Notes: generated from the letters alone by a model not told the origin. A stretch of DNA of 64,000 bases from JANMJD01 sp963828405 (GCA_963828405.1 CAWHEG010000012.1:161371-225370); one strand, 5' to 3'. Shown: positions 53,790 through 63,284, numbered from the stretch's first letter. Numbers and translations are program-made.

Positions 53790-56217
53790 ATGACCATCAA
53801 GAAGAAAATCCTCATCGGTGGGCTCCTCCTCCTCATCGCGTTCGGTTCGATCGGCGTCGCCACCGGCCTGCAGATCCGCGATCGCCAGCAGGCCCAGGTC
53901 CGACGCACCGTCGGTGCCATCGCCGACCTCGAGCGCCAGCGGATCATCAGCGCCCTCGCCGGGATCAACGACCGGTTGCAGCTCGCCATCCGTTCCGAAG
54001 ACCTCGCCGGACAGGTGATCGCCTACGAGGCCGACCCGGGCGAGGCGACACGCCGGCCGATCGTCGAGGCGCTCGGCAAGATCACGCCGTACCTGGCGTC
54101 GATCCGCGCCGTCTCCGTCGTCGGTCCCGACGGCTCGGTGATCGCCGACTCCACGACCGTCGACGAGGACCATCGACCCCGAGTGACGACGGCGGGCGAC
54201 ATCACGGCGGGGATCGCGGCGATCGCCGACGGCGCTCCCGACCGGGTCGCCGCCGCCTACCTCGTCGAGCCGGGCGACGCCCGATTCGTCCACGTCGTCC
54301 CCATCGGGGAATCCGGCACCGCGGCCGGCTACGTCGTCGCCGAGTGCGATCTGCTGCCGATCCAAGAGCTCACCGACGGCAGCTTCGTACTCGGCACCAC
54401 CGCGGAGACATCGCTCGTGCAACGCACGGCATCGGCCGCCCAGGTGATCAACCAGACCCGCTTCGACGATCACCGGCCGTTCTCGCTCAACGTGCCGTTC
54501 ACGAGGACCGACTCCCCCGCCGTGCTCGCCCTCGACGGAGCGAGCGTCACCTACCATCACCTGACCGACTACCGGAACGAGACGGTGGTCGCCTCTGTCC
54601 GCCGAATCCCCAACACGCCTTGGGGCCTCACCGTGAAGGTCGACGAGAACGAGGCGTACGCCGGCGTCGAACGCGTGCTGCGCGCCGGCGCCATCGGATT
54701 CGGCATCTCGGGGGCGATCAGCTTCGCCGCACTGGCCGGAATGTTCGTCTCGATCACCCGCAGGGTACGTAGGGTGGCCGATTCGGCCGAGGCCCTCAGC
54801 CACGGTGATCTCGCCGCCCGGGTCGGCGACACCTCCGGCGACGAACTCGGCCGCCTCGCCCGCTCCTTCAACAAGATGGCAGACACGCTGGTATCGGACA
54901 TGGCCGCCCGCCGGGTGGTCGAGGCCGAGCTGGCGCACTCTGCTCGCCACGACCCGTTGACCAACCTGCCCAACCGCCCGGCGTTCGAGTTCGCCCTCAC
55001 CCGCGCGCTGCACGAGGAGACGTCGCCGGGCAGCGTCGCCGTGCTGTTCTGCGACCTCGACGACTTCAAGACGGTCAACGACGACCTCGGGCATTCCGCC
55101 GGCGACACGCTACTGCGCGAGGTCACCTCACGCCTGCGGGCGGCCACCGGCCACAAGAACGTGCTCGCCCGCTTCGGTGGCGACGAGTTCGTCGTCGTCG
55201 CCACCGGGCTGACCAGCAGCGACGAGGCCGTGCAACTCGGCGAACGGATGGCGCGAGGCGCTCGCCGCGCCGGTCACCCTGGCCGGTCGCGAGGTGTTCG
55301 TCACCACGAGCGTCGGCGTCGCCGTCAGCCGGGCCGGCTCGACCGCCGAAACGCTCGTCCGTGACGCCGACGCGGCGATGTACCAGGCCAAGGACATCGG
55401 TCGCAACCGCGTCGTGGCCCACAACGCGTCGATCGGGGCGCGGACCAACAATCGGCTGGCGATGGGCAGCGAATTGCACCGGGCGATCAACCATCGCGGG
55501 CTGACGATGGCGCTGCAGACGATCGTCGACCTCGAGACCAACGAGACCCATGCGTTCGAAGCCCTCGTGCGCTGGGTGCACGAGGGCCGTGAGATCGATC
55601 CGAGCGAATTCGTCCTGCGGGCCACCGAACTCGACCTCGCCGGGGCCCTCGACCGATGGGTGCTCGACGAGGCGTGCCGCACGATGGCCCTGATCGACGC
55701 GACCCGCCTGGCACCCCATGGCTGGTTGCACGTCAACGTCACCGGCACCAGCCTGCTCGACGACACCTTCGCCGACGACGTGCTGCGGGTCACCCGGCGT
55801 CACGGGGTGACCCCGAGCGCCCTGTGCCTGGAGATCGTCGAGGACCGCCTCGGGGGCGCACCGGCGATCGCCCTGCGCAACCTGGCCCGCCTGCGCCGCG
55901 AGGGCGTCCGGGTGGCGATCGACGACTTCGGCACCGGACACTCCAGCCTGGCCCGTCTGCGCGACCTCCCTGCCGACACGGTCAAGATCGACCAGTCCTT
56001 CGTGCGCGAGCTGGCCACCGACTCCACCGCCCTGGCGATCACCACCTCGATCGTCTCCCTCGCCCGCCGGCTGGGGCTCGAGGTGATCGCCGAGGGCATC
56101 GAGACCGATGCGCAGCGCACGGCGCTGCTCGACATCGGCTGCCGCTACGGGCAGGGGTACCTGCTGGGCTTCCCGTTCCCGGCCGCCGAGGTGGTCGAGC
56201 GCTGCGGCGTGCGATGA
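53790..56217 (+). pseudogene. Membrane GGDEF-EAL cyclic-di-GMP protein, one-base insertion near 55250
   Basis: Order: transmembrane helix (residues 7-27), extracytoplasmic sensor region, second helix (about 298-320), HAMP (TRRVRRVADSAEALSHGDLA), GGDEF domain with intact RFGGDEFVVVA, then EAL domain with AFEALVRW, IDDFGTGHSSLARL, KIDQSFV and AEGIET. The frame changes from 0 to +1 at the GG of 55250-55251, between GGDEF and the last GGDEF helices. Removing one G restores about 808 aa (GERM-REALAAPVTLAGREVFVTT). All signature motifs are intact, so both cyclase and phosphodiesterase activities are possible if the indel is an error. TAGACT (53746-53751) is a likely -10. Confidence 0.88.
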
Positions 56218-56224
56218 TCGGGAG

Positions 56225-56863
56225 ATGAGTTCCGGAGTCACCGTCCACGTCGTCGAACACCCGCTCGCCGCCCAGCGCCTGGTCGAACTGCGCGATGTGG
56301 CGACCTCGAACTCCGCCTTCCGCCACGCCCTCGACGACCTCGGCACGATGCTGATCTACGAGGCCGCCCGCCATCTGCCGACGGTCGACGTGACCGTCAC
56401 CACCCCACTCGGTCCGGCGGCGGGTCGCCGGTTGGCTCACAACCCCGTCGTCGTGCCGGTCCTGCGCGCCGGGCTCGGCCTGCTCCCCAGCGCCTTCCGG
56501 GCGCTCCCCGACGCCGATGCCGGCTTCGTCGGCATGGCCCGCGACGAGGAGACCTTCGCGCCGGTGCCCTACGTCTCCAAGCTGCCCGGCCGGCTGAGCG
56601 GTCGGCCGTGCATCGTGCTCGACCCGATGCTGGCGACCGGTGGGTCGCTGTCGCACACCTGCCGCCTGCTGCTCGAGCGCGGGGCTCCCGACCCGTTGAT
56701 CGTCGTGTGCGTGCTGGCGGCTCCGGAGGGGATCGAGCGGCTCCGTGACGACGGCCTCCACCTGACGATCGTCACTGCGTCGGTCGACAGCCACCTCAAC
56801 GAGCGGGCCTTCATCGTGCCCGGCCTCGGTGACGCCGGCGACCGCCAGTTCGGACCCGGCTGA
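56225..56863 (+). CDS. upp: Uracil phosphoribosyltransferase
   Basis: 212 aa. Motifs: VHVVEHPLAAQRLVELRD, MLIYEAARHLP, VPVLRAGLGLLPSAF, PYVSKLPGRL and PRPP loop IVLDPMLATGGSLSH. Converts uracil and PRPP to UMP. It starts 7 nt after the GGDEF-EAL gene and is followed within 6 nt by the glycerate kinase gene. Confidence 0.95.
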   Translation: MSSGVTVHVVEHPLAAQRLVELRDVATSNSAFRHALDDLGTMLIYEAARHLPTVDVTVTTPLGPAAGRRLAHNPVVVPVLRAGLGLLPSAFRALPDADAGFVGMARDEETFAPVPYVSKLPGRLSGRPCIVLDPMLATGGSLSHTCRLLLERGAPDPLIVVCVLAAPEGIERLRDDGLHLTIVTASVDSHLNERAFIVPGLGDAGDRQFGPG

Positions 56864-56869
56864 CGCGCC

Positions 56870-57865
56870 GTGCGCATCCTGGCCGCCGTCGACAAGTTCC
56901 GGGGCACGGCAACCGCGGCCGAGGTCGCCGCGGCCGTCGACCGGGCGGCCCGGGCCACCGGGAACGCCTGCGACCGCTGCCCGGTGTCCGACGGCGGCGA
57001 GGGATGGCTCGAGGCCTTCGGTGGCCCCAACCGGCGTACCGTGGTCACCGGGCCGCTCGGCGATCCGGTCGACGCGCCCTGGCGGATCACCGGGGCGACG
57101 GCGGTGATCGAGATGGCCCAGGCCTCGGGGCTGCTGCTCGCCGGCGGCGCCGAGGGCAACGACCCGATGGGCGCATCGACCACCGGGACGGGCGAGTTGA
57201 TCGACGCCGCGCTCGACGTGGGCGCCAAGAGGATCATCGTCGGACTGGGTGGCTCGGCGACGACCGACGGAGGGTTCGGGGCGATCCGCGCCGTCCGCGC
57301 CAAACAGCGCCTGCGCGGCGTGGAGCTGCTCGTCGCCTGCGACGTGCGCACCCGGTTCACCGACGCGGCGAGCGTGTTCGGGCCGCAGAAGGGCGCCTCG
57401 CCGGCCCAGGTCGCCCTGCTGCGCGGCCGGTTGGATCGCCTGGTCCAGGTCTACCGGAGCGACTTCGACGTCGACGTGAGTGAGATCGAGGGCGCCGGCG
57501 CGGCCGGCGGCCTGGCCGGTGGGCTCGTCGCCCTGGGCGGCCGCCTCGTTCCAGGATTCGAGCTGCTCACCGACGAACTGGGCCTCGACGAGCGGGTCGC
57601 CGACGCCGACCTGGTGATCACCGGGGAGGGCTTCCTCGACGAGCAGAGCTTCGAGGGCAAGGTCGTCGGCGGGGTGCAGGCGCTGGCCGCCGGTCACGGC
57701 GTGCGTGTGGTCGCCATCGCCGGCGCAGTCTACGACGGGGTCGGCGATCGGATCGAGGCGATCTCGCTGGTCGAGCGCTTCGGCCAGGAGCGGTCGATGA
57801 CGCAGACCACGGCATGCATCGAGGAAGTGGTCACCAAACTGCTCGGCGGATCCTCGACCGCCTGA
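56870..57865 (+). CDS. Glycerate kinase family protein
   Basis: 331 aa, slightly short for GarK/GlxK (about 370-380). Motifs: ILAAVDKFRGTATAAEVAAA, CPVSDGGEGWLEAF, IEMAQASGLLL, IIVGLGGSATTDGGFGAI, FGPQKGASPAQV and VADADLVITGEGFLDEQSFE GK. It phosphorylates glycerate, linking glyoxylate or serine breakdown to glycolysis. The central domain appears trimmed. GTG start; no separate promoter seen after upp. Confidence 0.9.
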   Translation: MRILAAVDKFRGTATAAEVAAAVDRAARATGNACDRCPVSDGGEGWLEAFGGPNRRTVVTGPLGDPVDAPWRITGATAVIEMAQASGLLLAGGAEGNDPMGASTTGTGELIDAALDVGAKRIIVGLGGSATTDGGFGAIRAVRAKQRLRGVELLVACDVRTRFTDAASVFGPQKGASPAQVALLRGRLDRLVQVYRSDFDVDVSEIEGAGAAGGLAGGLVALGGRLVPGFELLTDELGLDERVADADLVITGEGFLDEQSFEGKVVGGVQALAAGHGVRVVAIAGAVYDGVGDRIEAISLVERFGQERSMTQTTACIEEVVTKLLGGSSTA

Positions 57866-57886
57866 CCCGGCGGGCCGGCGGCGGGA

Positions 57887-58573
57887 TCAGGCGGCTGCGG
57901 TGGTCGTCGTCTCGTTCGGACTGCCTGCCACCGGGGGCAGGGTGATCGCGTCGACGCCGGTGGCGACGGTCGGCGTGGCTCCCGGGGGGATCTTGCCCGC
58001 CAGGTCGGTTCCGAGGGCGATGACGATCTGCGCCCCCGCCGAGTCGGGGCCGACAGGTGAGGGGTCGAGCAGCGGCTCGATCGTCGCCACACCCAGGTAG
58101 GCGGCGACGTCACGCGCCGCGGCGTCGAATCCGGCGGCGAACAGCACCCGCGAGACGGTGATCGGCGGGGCGATCACCGTCTCGATGGCGTTCGTCGGGG
58201 GCAGGGCCGTGAACCCGTCGCGCTGCATCGCCGTCGTCATCCCCTTGGCTGCTCCCTGCACCTTGGATGCATTGGCGACGACCACGGTGTACGAGGTCCG
58301 CGCGGGGGGCAGCGTCGCCACCGGCGTGGTGACCACGTCGACGACCACCGGAGAGCCATCGGCGTTGGTCGCCGGCACGTCGGTCCCGGCCGGAGAGGTG
58401 TCGTTGCTGTCGGTCTGCGATCCGGCACCGGGCTTGGCCGAATCGGAGCCACCGTCGAACTGCTTGAGGATGAAGAATCCGAGGATCGCGGCGACGATGG
58501 CCACGCCGACGGCGACGGCGGGCGACGCGGCGCGGGGCCCTCCGGACGAGCCGGGACGACGACGATCGTTCAT
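57887..58573 (-). CDS. LytR C-terminal-domain membrane protein
   Basis: 228 aa. Short basic N-terminus, transmembrane helix (AVAVGVAIVAAILGFFIL), low-complexity linker, then a LytR_C domain (SYTVVVANASKVQGAAKGMT, MQRDGFTALPPTNA). LytR_C occurs alone or behind LCP transferases that attach polymers to the cell wall; here it is alone. ATGA overlap with the DUF3263 gene, a common actinobacterial pair. Confidence 0.85.
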   Translation of the reverse strand: MNDRRRPGSSGGPRAASPAVAVGVAIVAAILGFFILKQFDGGSDSAKPGAGSQTDSNDTSPAGTDVPATNADGSPVVVDVVTTPVATLPPARTSYTVVVANASKVQGAAKGMTTAMQRDGFTALPPTNAIETVIAPPITVSRVLFAAGFDAAARDVAAYLGVATIEPLLDPSPVGPDSAGAQIVIALGTDLAGKIPPGATPTVATGVDAITLPPVAGSPNETTTTAAA

Positions 58574-58833
58574 GCGTGCTTCCCTTCGGAGGCGGCCACG
58601 GCGACATCGAGACGGGCCCGGCGTCGGCGGTCACGCAGGCGGATCAGCCGGCGCACCACCAACGGATCGTAGGCCAACGCCGCCGGGTCCTCGAGCAGGG
58701 TGTTGAGTTCGTCGTAGTAGATCTCGGCAGAACACTGGAACCGCTCGAAGATCAGCGCGTCCTTCGCACCGTCGAGCGTCCACCAGGTCCGTTCGAGTTC
58801 CAGCATCGCCTGGGCACGTTCCGAAAGATCCAC
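58570..58833 (-). CDS. DUF3263 family protein
   Basis: 87 aa. The family core is LELERTWWTLDGAKDALIFE, RFQCSAEIYYDELNTLLEDP and YDPLVVRRLIRLRDRRRR, a small predicted helix-turn-helix-like domain. Role unknown. Start GTG 58833 is chosen because the family begins with DLSERAQAML; a CAATGT hexamer 6 nt upstream may be a leaderless -10. Stop overlaps the LytR_C start. Confidence 0.85.
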   Translation of the reverse strand: MDLSERAQAMLELERTWWTLDGAKDALIFERFQCSAEIYYDELNTLLEDPAALAYDPLVVRRLIRLRDRRRRARLDVAVAASEGKHA

Positions 58834-58941
58834 GACAACACATTGCCCTGCGGCGACCCCCCGACTCAAGCATCCCGAACAGACGTTCGTCGCGACCGGG
58901 ATCCGTCGCCGTTCCCGGGCCCGTTCTAACGTGGCGCACCC

Positions 58942-59571
58942 ATGGGGACACGACCGTTCATCATCGGCGTGGCCGGCGGCACGTGCTCGGGCAAGACGAC
59001 GGTCGCCGAGCGGCTGGCCCAGCGGATGAACAGCGGCGAGGGCGGCGAGCGCGTCGCCCTGCTGCAGCTCGACTCGTACTACTGGGCCCGCGACCACGAG
59101 CCGTTCGAGAAACGCGTCAAGGTCAACTACGACCACCCCGACGCCTTCGACTGGCCTCTCCTGATCGAGCACGTCCGCCTGCTGTGCGGGGGTGGGCGGG
59201 TGCCGGTCCCGGTCTACGACTACACCAACCACACCCGATCGGGCGAGGTCGAGGTCGTCGGTCCAGCCCAGCTGATCGTGGTCGAGGGGATCCTCGTGCT
59301 CTACGAGCCCGAGCTGCGCGACCTGTTCGACCTCAAGGTCTACGTCGACGCCGACGGCGACCTGCGCTTCATCCGCCGCCTCGAGCGTGACGTCGCCGAC
59401 CGCGGCCGCACCTCGCAGAGCATCATCGCCCAGTACCTGGCGACGGTGCGACCGAGCCACCAGCAGTTCATCGAGCCGTCGAAACGCCACGCCGATGTGA
59501 TCATCCCTCACGGGGGGATGAACGAACCGGCGCTCGACGTGCTGTTGGCCCGGGTGCGCGAGCTGATCTGA
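58942..59571 (+). CDS. udk: Uridine kinase
   Basis: 209 aa. P-loop IIGVAGGTCSGKTTVAERLA, LLQLDSYYW, NYDHPDAFDWPLL, VPVYDYTNHTRSGE, VVEGILVLYEPELRDLFDLK, FIRRLERDVADRGRT. Phosphorylates uridine/cytidine. ATG 58942 lies 9 nt after TAACGT (58927-58932), so the leader is only a few nt. Completes the salvage set with cdd, add and upp. Confidence 0.95.
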   Translation: MGTRPFIIGVAGGTCSGKTTVAERLAQRMNSGEGGERVALLQLDSYYWARDHEPFEKRVKVNYDHPDAFDWPLLIEHVRLLCGGGRVPVPVYDYTNHTRSGEVEVVGPAQLIVVEGILVLYEPELRDLFDLKVYVDADGDLRFIRRLERDVADRGRTSQSIIAQYLATVRPSHQQFIEPSKRHADVIIPHGGMNEPALDVLLARVRELI

Positions 59572-59601
59572 CCCGGTGCTCCAGGCCGGCGTCCATCGCG
59601 A

Positions 59602-60489
59602 TCAGGCGAGGGTCCAGCCGATGAGGTCGACGACGACGTGGGCGGAACCGTTCCCGAAGGCGCCGATGCTCATCCCACCGACGAAGTTCCCCACGGCCTG
59701 GGTCACGGCGAGGTTGGCCCGCGTCTGGTTGGGCCCGTCCCAGTTGAGGTTCGACGTCTCCGGCCCGTCCAGCGTCAGGTAGCCGGCGCCGATCGTCTCG
59801 GTGACGGTCAGGTTGACGAATGCGTGGGCGCTGAGCGGGAGGAGCTGCCGGGTCGACACGCCGAGGCTCTCGCCGGTGGTCAGCCGGGAGCGGTTGGCGC
59901 GGGTGTCGTACAGCCTGATCGGTACGGGCAGGCGGATGAACGAACGATTCTCGCTCAACAGGTCGACCTCGACGTAGGCCAACTCGGTTCCGGGACCCAG
60001 CTGAGCGACGAGGTCGACGGCACCGAGGGCGAAGACGGAGCGATCGATGCCCAACGGACCGCTACGGGTCGCCCCGGCCGGCCAGGCGACATCGGCCGTC
60101 CGACTGCCGAAGGGTCCGCGAACGTGGCCCGCGATCGTGCCGGCCGATGGAGCAGCGACGAGTTGGGCGGCGAGACCGATGATGTCGGACACCTCGGTGG
60201 TGGCCACGGCGAGAAACGTCCCCCCGGTCGAGGTCTTCAGGGTGCCCGAGGAGTGATCGGCGTCGGCACCCGGGGAGACGGCACGGAACGCGCCGGCCGG
60301 CACGACGACCTTGCGAACCCGGTAGCGGGGGTCACCGGGATCGGCGGCAGCGAGCGGGTGACCGGCGGCGAGCGGCTCGGCCGCGGCCGCCGCCGCGGGA
60401 ATCGACCAGGCGCCGAGCGCTGGTCCGGCCAGGCCGATGGCGACGGCGCCGCTCAGAACGTCGCGGCGGCCGATGACGTGTTCGGACAT
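59602..60489 (-). CDS. Tat-exported surface protein with C-terminal RLYDTR beta domain
   Basis: 295 aa. Twin-arginine signal IGRRDVLSGAVAIGLAGPAL. The C-terminal 110 residues (VPIRLYDTRANRSRL, NLTVTETIGAGYLTL, SNLNWDGPNQTRANL, SAHVVVDLIGWTLA) match the beta-sandwich repeat common in secreted proteins of Acidimicrobiia and related actinobacteria. The middle section may be a divergent copy of the same fold (VAATTEVS-like strands). No catalytic motif. GGGAGA precedes ATG 60489. Probably structural or adhesive. Confidence 0.8.
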   Translation of the reverse strand: MSEHVIGRRDVLSGAVAIGLAGPALGAWSIPAAAAAAEPLAAGHPLAAADPGDPRYRVRKVVVPAGAFRAVSPGADADHSSGTLKTSTGGTFLAVATTEVSDIIGLAAQLVAAPSAGTIAGHVRGPFGSRTADVAWPAGATRSGPLGIDRSVFALGAVDLVAQLGPGTELAYVEVDLLSENRSFIRLPVPIRLYDTRANRSRLTTGESLGVSTRQLLPLSAHAFVNLTVTETIGAGYLTLDGPETSNLNWDGPNQTRANLAVTQAVGNFVGGMSIGAFGNGSAHVVVDLIGWTLA

Positions 60490-60659
60490 CTCGATTCTCC
60501 CTCGATCTCGATGGCCGGCGACCACACCGGGTCACCGGCGGAACGTTGTGACAACGGAGCGTTGTCGTTATGGCTCGAGTGTTGCAGACGCGGCTCGACG
60601 ACCTCGTTGGGACGGTTCATCCACGCCGACGTATTCGAGCGCCCTAACGCTTCTACACC

Positions 60660-60983
60660 GAGCGGGTTGGGCTGCGACGCCACCGACTGCGGACCGCTGG
60701 CGCTCAGCGAGCCGCCCGGCACCTCGGTCGTCGTCGGGGCCCCCGCCGAGCAGAGGTAGATGTGACCGGAGATCGATTGGAGGATCGGGCTGGTGATCAC
60801 GGATTTGGTGCTGCTCCACGAACCCGATGTGTTGTTGGAGTTGTGGAAGCGGAAGTTGACCTTGACACCGGACGGGCTCGACGACACGTCGGCGGTGAAG
60901 ATCGCCTGGCTCCTCACCTTCATCCGGGGCCACAAGAGACCGCTGGTAGGCCAGCGGGTCGTGTTGATCACCGGTCGGACCAT
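60660..60983 (-). pseudogene. Decayed coding fragment, probably of a secreted protein
   Basis: One minus-strand frame shows strong GC3 bias for about 107 codons (MVRPVINTTRWPTSGLLWP, ADVSSSPSGVKVNFRFHNSN, SISGHIYLCSAGAPTTTEVP). Beyond roughly 60660 the bias collapses (GTA, GAA, TTA and AAT codons appear). The frame stays open upstream of its ATG without a ribosome site. This is the signature of a real coding segment cut at the 3' and perhaps 5' side. No family is recognised. The rest of the 60490-61002 interval is non-coding. Confidence 0.4.
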
Positions 60984-61002
60984 GCGCAGTGGTGTTGGCT
61001 TG

Positions 61003-61287
61003 TCAGCTCTTGAGCTCGACCTCGACGAAGGCGTACTCGAACACGTTGGGATTGGCGACGTTGTGGCTCACACCGATCGGTCGCGAGTACGAGCGGCCGG
61101 CGTACATCTGCGTGTCGGTCACCGACTCGCCCGTATCGACACGCAGCAGGCCGTCGACCAACGGCACGACGACGTACTCCATCTCGTGGACATGCCACCC
61201 GGTCTCGGCGCCGGGGGCGAATCGCCACTCGGTGACCCGCACCCGATCGTTGTCGATCTGCACCCTGCTCGTCGCGTTGGTCGTCAT
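61003..61287 (-). CDS. Small cupin-domain protein
   Basis: 94 aa, a single cupin barrel: WRFAPGAETGWHVHEMEYVV has the HxH(x3)E-type metal motif and GVSHNVANPNVFEYAFVEVE the second His. Possibly a dioxygenase-like or sensor cupin. ATG 61287 is 6 nt after TACGCT (61299-61294), leaderless. It is divergent from the nitrilase gene and may act in the same nitrile or amide metabolism; this is inference. Confidence 0.85.
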   Translation of the reverse strand: MTTNATSRVQIDNDRVRVTEWRFAPGAETGWHVHEMEYVVVPLVDGLLRVDTGESVTDTQMYAGRSYSRPIGVSHNVANPNVFEYAFVEVELKS

Positions 61288-61459
61288 CTCGGCAGCGTAC
61301 GGTTGGAGGCAGCGCTGCAACGACCGGTCGAGCGAGGCTCCGTCCACCGGGGTATGTGTCGGGTGCTGCCGCCGCGCTGTACACACCGCATCGGCGATGT
61401 TCTACATTCAACGGAACCGATGAGGTCTTGGCTCCGAGCCACGACCGCGAGAGGGACCA

Positions 61460-62410
61460 ATGACCACGAGCTCATCGTTGACGGTGGCGGTCATTCAACG
61501 CCCGCCGGTTCTGCTCGACCGCGACGCCACCCTGAAGGCTGCCGTCGCGCATCTGCACGAGGCCGCCGACTCAGGCGCAGGTCTGATCGTCTTCCCTGAG
61601 ACCTACGTGCCCGGCTACCCGGTATGGATGTGGTCGCTTCGGCCCGGCGCCGACTACGGCCTCACCGGGGAGATCCATCGTGAACTGCTGGAGAACAGCG
61701 TCGATGTCGCCGGTGACGACCTGGCGCCGGTACGGCAGGCGGCGGCGGAACGGGGCGTCGTGGTGGTCATCGGCGTCCATGAGCGCGACAGCCAGTTCAG
61801 CCGGGCCACGTTGTACAACACACTGGTGACGATCGGTGCTGACGGCGGCATCCTCAACCGGCACCGCAAGCTCGTGCCGACCAATCCTGAGCGGATGGTG
61901 TGGGGCCAAGGCGACGGCAGCGGTCTGCGCGTCGTCGACACTCCGATCGGTCGGCTCGGGGGGCTGATCTGCTGGGAGAACTACATGCCCCTCGCCCGGT
62001 TTGCGCTCTACGCACAAGGCGTCGAGATCTACGTGGCTTCAACCTGGGACTCCGGAACCACGTGGATCGCCAGCATGCAGCACATCGCCAAGGAAGGCCG
62101 GTGCTGGGTGATCGGCTCGGGATGCTCGCTGAGGACCGCCGACGTCCCGTCGAGCTTCCCGGGTCGCGACGCACTGTTCCCCGACAATGAGGAGTGGCTC
62201 AATCCGGGAGATTCGGTGGTCGTTGCCCCGGGCGGGGACATCGTCGCCGGTCCGCTCCACGAGGAGCATGGCATCCTCTTGGCGCAAGTCGACGTCGGGC
62301 GAGCGGCGGCAGATCATCGAGTGCTGGATGTCGCAGGCCATTACAACCGGGCGGACATCTTCCAACTGACCGTCGATCGAGAACCCCGCGTTCCCATTGC
62401 CTATCGCTGA
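61460..62410 (+). CDS. Nitrilase (carbon-nitrogen hydrolase)
   Basis: 316 aa. Catalytic triad positions are Glu in VFPETYVPGYP, Lys in NRHRKLVPTNPERM and Cys in GLICWENYMPL. The ENYMPL and WIASMQHIA segments are typical of true aliphatic/aromatic nitrilases rather than amidases. It converts nitriles to carboxylic acids and ammonia. GAGAGGGA is 4-11 nt before ATG 61460 and TACATT (61403-61408) is a likely -10. Last gene before the mobile-element remains. Confidence 0.93.
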   Translation: MTTSSSLTVAVIQRPPVLLDRDATLKAAVAHLHEAADSGAGLIVFPETYVPGYPVWMWSLRPGADYGLTGEIHRELLENSVDVAGDDLAPVRQAAAERGVVVVIGVHERDSQFSRATLYNTLVTIGADGGILNRHRKLVPTNPERMVWGQGDGSGLRVVDTPIGRLGGLICWENYMPLARFALYAQGVEIYVASTWDSGTTWIASMQHIAKEGRCWVIGSGCSLRTADVPSSFPGRDALFPDNEEWLNPGDSVVVAPGGDIVAGPLHEEHGILLAQVDVGRAAADHRVLDVAGHYNRADIFQLTVDREPRVPIAYR

Positions 62411-62450
62411 GCCGAGTCCGTCTGCTCTCACCCTCTTGCGGAGCCGCGGA

Positions 62451-62497
62451 TGGAGCCGAGTGCAAGGATCGAACCCGCCACCTCATGATTTCAGGGG
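62451..62497 (-). other. tRNA 3'-end remnant, possible attachment site
   Basis: The minus strand reads a T-arm (GCGGG, loop TTCGATC, CTTGC with two G-T pairs), then acceptor strand and CCA (ACTCGGCTCCA). No matching 5' half, D-arm or foldable anticodon arm is present. Duplicated tRNA 3' ends of this length are the usual att sites left by tyrosine-recombinase elements. Confidence 0.55.
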
Positions 62498-62768
62498 ACG
62501 TCCCGCCCGTATGCTATGTGTCGTTTTTGTCACCTCATGACACGCCCATTCGCCCCGTTGGTGGACCACTCCGTGGACACGGACGGCCCAGCGGGACTTG
62601 ACAGCCAACCTGGGCCCGATATTGGGGCGTTCCGAGATCCGTACGCAATCACAGCAAACGGTGGGTATCGGATGCCGTGTGCTATGTCAGTCCGATGCCT
62701 CGGTCGGTCCAGGCACTACCGAGCGGCGCCCACCGTGCGTCGGGACCGGGTTGCCCGGGGTGCATGGT
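62498..62768. other. Non-coding interval inside the element remains
   Basis: No frame shows codon bias. Short repeats of TGCTATGT occur near 62512 and 62679. Nothing else is recognised. Confidence 0.4.
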
Positions 62769-63080
62769 TCAGGCGGACCTGGGAACGCGTTGGCCGTAGC
62801 GCTGGCGGGCGGCCTCGCCTGAGGTTCCGACCATCGCACCGATGGACGACCATGTGTGTCCTTCGTCTCGGGCGATCTCGACAGCCTCGGCGAGCTGTCG
62901 CTCAGCGTTGGCGCGTGCCTGAAACGCCAGACGCACCGCTCGTAGGGCTGCGGCATCCGCACCCGCGTCCTGCGCGGATTCGTACTGCTCGAAACGGGCC
63001 GCAAGTTCATCGGCCTGATCGAGGATCTCTTGAGCTGTGCGGGGCGTGTTGATCACCTCGGGTATTTCTCGGGCAGTCAT
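62769..63080 (-). CDS. HTH antitoxin-like protein, module 1
   Basis: 103 aa, mostly helical, with a C-terminal helix-turn-helix (TWSSIGAMVGTSGEAARQRY) resembling the antitoxin of module 2 (SWSEIAAMLRVSKQAAQRKY). The ATG at 63080 lies in the same frame as the preceding toxin-like fragment, with only a TAG at 63123-63125 between them. Part of what is here the N-terminus (MTARE) aligns with the toxin paralog's C-terminus (MSARSK). It is therefore either fused to the toxin remnant or starts internally. Confidence 0.65.
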   Translation of the reverse strand: MTAREIPEVINTPRTAQEILDQADELAARFEQYESAQDAGADAAALRAVRLAFQARANAERQLAEAVEIARDEGHTWSSIGAMVGTSGEAARQRYGQRVPRSA

Positions 63081-63122
63081 GGCATGAATGATGATCGGAC
63101 CGTCGACATTGTCGATGACGCT

Positions 63123-63278
63123 CTACAGCAGCCGATTCCCGGCACGATCGGCACCTACGAACATGGTCGGTCCCTCGTCGAGATCGTCGACAAGGATCGG
63201 GTGGTCGAAGGCGTGGAGCATGTCGTCATCGTGGATGCAGTGTTTGCGAGCGCTCGATGCGATCAGCGGCACATCCAC
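63123..63278 (-). pseudogene. Toxin-like protein, module 1, truncated by an amber codon
   Basis: 51 codons from GTG 63278: SARKHCIHDDDMLHAF and GPTMFVGADRAGNRLL align with module 2 (SARKHGVPDDDMLHAL, DVTMFVGPSTDAQPLE). A TAG occurs where the paralog has Glu. After it the same frame continues SVIDNVDGPIIIHAMTARE, matching the paralog's VVSDADGVAILHAMSAR. One substitution (GAG to TAG) explains it. GTG is 6 nt after TAACTT (63290-63285), leaderless. Confidence 0.65.
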
Positions 63279-63284
63279 AGGAAC

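Noticed and set aside
52101..55094. A 997-codon minus-strand open frame
   Set aside because: Shadow of the PhyH, add and GGDEF genes; no motif recognised.
62451..62530. A complete tRNA gene on the minus strand
   Set aside because: Only the T-arm and 3' acceptor strand are present; no D-arm, anticodon arm or 5' acceptor strand can be folded.
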